Source: Prochlorococcus sp. AG-686-P16 (GTDB lineage Bacteria; Cyanobacteriota; Cyanobacteriia; PCC-6307; Cyanobiaceae). Taken from it: a stretch of 12,726 bases of DNA. This document shows positions 11,713 to 12,726 of the stretch, piece after piece (within the stretch, counting starts at the first letter, position 1; the number at the start of each line of letters is the position of its first letter). The stretch is taken from positions 1 through 12,726 of the forward strand of contig QCVY01000024.1 of assembly GCA_003208695.1 (NCBI GenBank), written 5' to 3'. Below the pieces are notes generated by a model, which worked only from the letters and a program-made list of their open reading frames with translations, searched no databases and was not told where the DNA came from. Position numbers and translations under genes: made by a program.

Positions 11713-11862
11713 CTATTGATCTAAATCGCATGTCAATTCACATTGATTCAGTTCAGTAGCCGAAATTTTATCCAAAATTCTTAGCATATCAACTTCAGAA
11801 AGATCTCCATTAGAGTTCCACTTTAGAGTCGTTTTTCTTTGAAGAGAATATTTTTTATTCAT
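11713..11862 (-). CDS. Small protein overlapping the twin-CX3C gene, 49 aa
   Basis: The frame starts MNKKYSLQRKTTLKWNSNG, continues DLSEVDMLRILDKISATE and ends LNQCELTCDLDQ. It has a basic N-terminus, an amphipathic helix and an acidic C-terminus with a CELTC motif (Cys41, Cys45), again a CX3C pair. A strong ribosome binding site (GGGAGGAAA) lies inside the upstream gene, and the start ATG overlaps that gene's end by eight bases (ATGAATAA), so the two are translated together. No family is recognised. The CX3C pair, shared with its partner, suggests a joint metal- or disulfide-dependent function. Confidence 0.8.
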   Translation of the reverse strand: MNKKYSLQRKTTLKWNSNGDLSEVDMLRILDKISATELNQCELTCDLDQ

Positions 11863-12013
11863 TTTTATTTCCTCCCTTAAGATGAATTTCTACACATCGT
11901 GTAACACATTCTTGATGTCCATCAACAATACTGCATTCACTAATGCATTCAAAATATGAATCTATAGTATCTTTTGCTGTTATTTGATTCGAAGAAAAAA
12001 ACAACTCATCCAT
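11855..12013 (-). CDS. Twin CX3C small protein, 52 aa
   Basis: The frame starts MDELFFSSNQITAKDTIDS, continues YFECISECSIVDGHQECV and ends TRCVEIHLKGGNKNE. Four cysteines form C23-x3-C27 and C36-x3-C40, a twin CX3C arrangement able to make two disulfides between paired helices or bind a metal ion. His34 lies between the pairs. Signal peptide and membrane segments are absent. It overlaps the downstream 49-aa gene, which also ends in a CX3C motif. No family is recognised; the resemblance to eukaryotic small Tim-type twin CX3C proteins is in spacing only and implies no relation. Confidence 0.8.
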   Translation of the reverse strand: MDELFFSSNQITAKDTIDSYFECISECSIVDGHQECVTRCVEIHLKGGNKNE

Positions 12014-12216
12014 AATTTTTATCCCTTAATTTGGAATGAGATATAGCATGACTTTAAAAAGTAATTTTTGCTTTGTTAAGAAATTTCGGATAAATAAGTA
12101 TTATTTACTATCTTCAAGTTTTGATTTTATAAAAAGGTTAAAACTTAGATTTTATTTTGTTTTATAGGAGCTATTAAAATATTTGAACTTAATCTTATTA
12201 ATTTTAATTTTTCCCT
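12014..12216. other. Spacer, no feature seen
   Basis: It presumably holds the promoter of the twin-CX3C pair. No supported frame, hairpin or repeat was found. Confidence 0.4.
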
Positions 12217-12429
12217 TTAAGGTTGATTCTTTTGTAACTTCTCTGCTTTAGATTTATAACTATCTGGGTCAAAATCTTTTTGGATATCTTTTATGAAATC
12301 AAAAATAAATTCATTAGGACATTCAAGTTCTTTGTGAAGATCATTTAACTTTTGATGTATATATTTCTTAGTGCAAGAAATTAATCTATCTTTTTGATAA
12401 TTTGTAGGTTCCCATTTTTGATTTTTCAT
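12217..12429 (-). CDS. Hypothetical charged protein, 70 aa
   Basis: The frame starts MKNQKWEPTNYQKDRLISC and runs through TKKYIHQKLNDLHKELECP and FIFDFIKDIQKDFDPDSY to a lysine-rich end. It is highly charged and mostly helical, with two cysteines (19 and 37) and no membrane segment. A strong purine-rich ribosome binding site (GGGGGAAA) stands about six bases before the ATG. The composition is well above chance and the length is outside the random range, so it is a secure gene of unknown function. It is divergent from the last gene of the window, with a long hairpin between. Confidence 0.82.
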   Translation of the reverse strand: MKNQKWEPTNYQKDRLISCTKKYIHQKLNDLHKELECPNEFIFDFIKDIQKDFDPDSYKSKAEKLQKNQP

Positions 12430-12475
12430 ATAAATTTCCCCCTATTTACTTAATTCTTATACTCTGTATTAGTGA

Positions 12476-12519
12476 TATTAAAAAGTAAATCAGCATAAAG
12501 ACTGATTTACTTTTTAATA
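12476..12519. terminator. Long perfect hairpin in a divergent spacer
   Basis: TATTAAAAAGTAAATCAG (12476-12493) and CTGATTTACTTTTTAATA (12502-12519) pair perfectly over 18 bp around an 8-base loop. With T-runs in both arms it looks like a two-way intrinsic terminator, yet the flanking genes diverge from it. Confidence 0.6.
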
Positions 12520-12571
12520 ATTTCGTTAGATGATAACAATGTACTTTTTAGATTTTCAAATGAGATCAATT

Positions 12572-12712
12572 ATGAATTGGCTTTCTAAAATGTTAGAAAG
12601 CATGGCAAATGCTTTTATTCATCCTGTTAAAAATGATTTACCCCCATCTATTGGGGCTCATGCTTACAGTAGCATTCCTCTAAAAAGGAAAATGCGACGA
12701 AGAGTCAGCTAA
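12572..12712 (+). CDS. Small basic protein, 46 aa
   Basis: The frame from ATG 12572 starts MNWLSKMLESMANAFIHPV, continues KNDLPPSIGAHAYSSIPL and ends KRKMRRRVS. An amphipathic N-terminal helix is followed by a proline-containing extended part and a strongly basic tail. The lower A+T and codon pattern of the second half are clearly coding. Upstream in-frame ATGs exist at 12530, 12539 and 12560. The first would leave only ten bases after the hairpin, and GAG is better placed for 12572, so I prefer it; the 60-residue form is possible. The N-terminal helix might attach to a membrane surface. No family is recognised. Confidence 0.75.
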   Translation: MNWLSKMLESMANAFIHPVKNDLPPSIGAHAYSSIPLKRKMRRRVS

Positions 12713-12726
12713 TATCTAATTAATCG

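Noticed and set aside
1..12726. tRNA genes, transposases, integrases, CRISPR arrays
   Set aside because: I looked for T-arm motifs, cloverleaf stems, transposase or integrase motifs and spaced repeats; none was found.

Overview
The window looks like a chromosomal segment of a high-light-adapted Prochlorococcus. It is very A+T-rich, carries four high-light-inducible protein (HLIP) genes ending in the TGQIIPG signature, a cyanobacterial-type acyl-lipid desaturase, and a crowd of unannotated small membrane proteins. That combination is typical of the hli-bearing islands of marine picocyanobacteria. Species-level assignment is inference. No tRNA, rRNA, transposase, integrase or CRISPR array was seen.

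Left edge to 1.6 kb: the 5' part of an LptF/LptG-family permease (minus strand, running off the window), then small minus-strand genes, one with a zinc-binding Cys pattern, mixed with interrupted reading frames. A hairpin and a candidate 100-nt minus-strand ncRNA end this part.

1.6-4.9 kb: the photoprotection core. Two HLIP pairs face each other, one on the plus strand (1868-2334) and one on the minus strand (4489-4242). In each pair the genes overlap by one base (TAATG), so they are probably translationally coupled, and each pair ends in its own intrinsic terminator. Between them lie five small minus-strand genes and two stop-interrupted frames. A 44-aa gene with a good terminator follows at 4767.

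4.9-8.4 kb: a quiet stretch, then a very short promoter-hairpin unit at 5414-5469 whose loop sequence repeats that of the ncRNA at 1.5 kb. Next come a small membrane protein and a DUF938 methyltransferase (plus strand), a 53-aa charged protein and the fatty acid desaturase (minus strand), and a small plus-strand protein.

8.4-10.1 kb: minus-strand SRAP peptidase (abasic-site DNA-protein crosslinker), HAD-family phosphatase and a 43-aa membrane protein.

10.2-12.7 kb: a 47-aa protein, then the most interesting unit. It has a consensus promoter, an NtcA-type palindrome on the start site, a glutamine-riboswitch-like leader (glnA/Downstream-peptide class) and a 34-aa protein with a DUF4278-like core. 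This matches the logic of nitrogen-controlled small effector proteins in other cyanobacteria. A LOG-family hydrolase, two overlapping small genes (one with a twin CX3C motif), a 70-aa protein and a last small protein complete the window.

Most small genes were found by reading the sequence by eye. At this base composition open frames of 30-45 codons arise often by chance, so confidence rests on ribosome binding sites, motifs, tight gene packing and terminators rather than on length.
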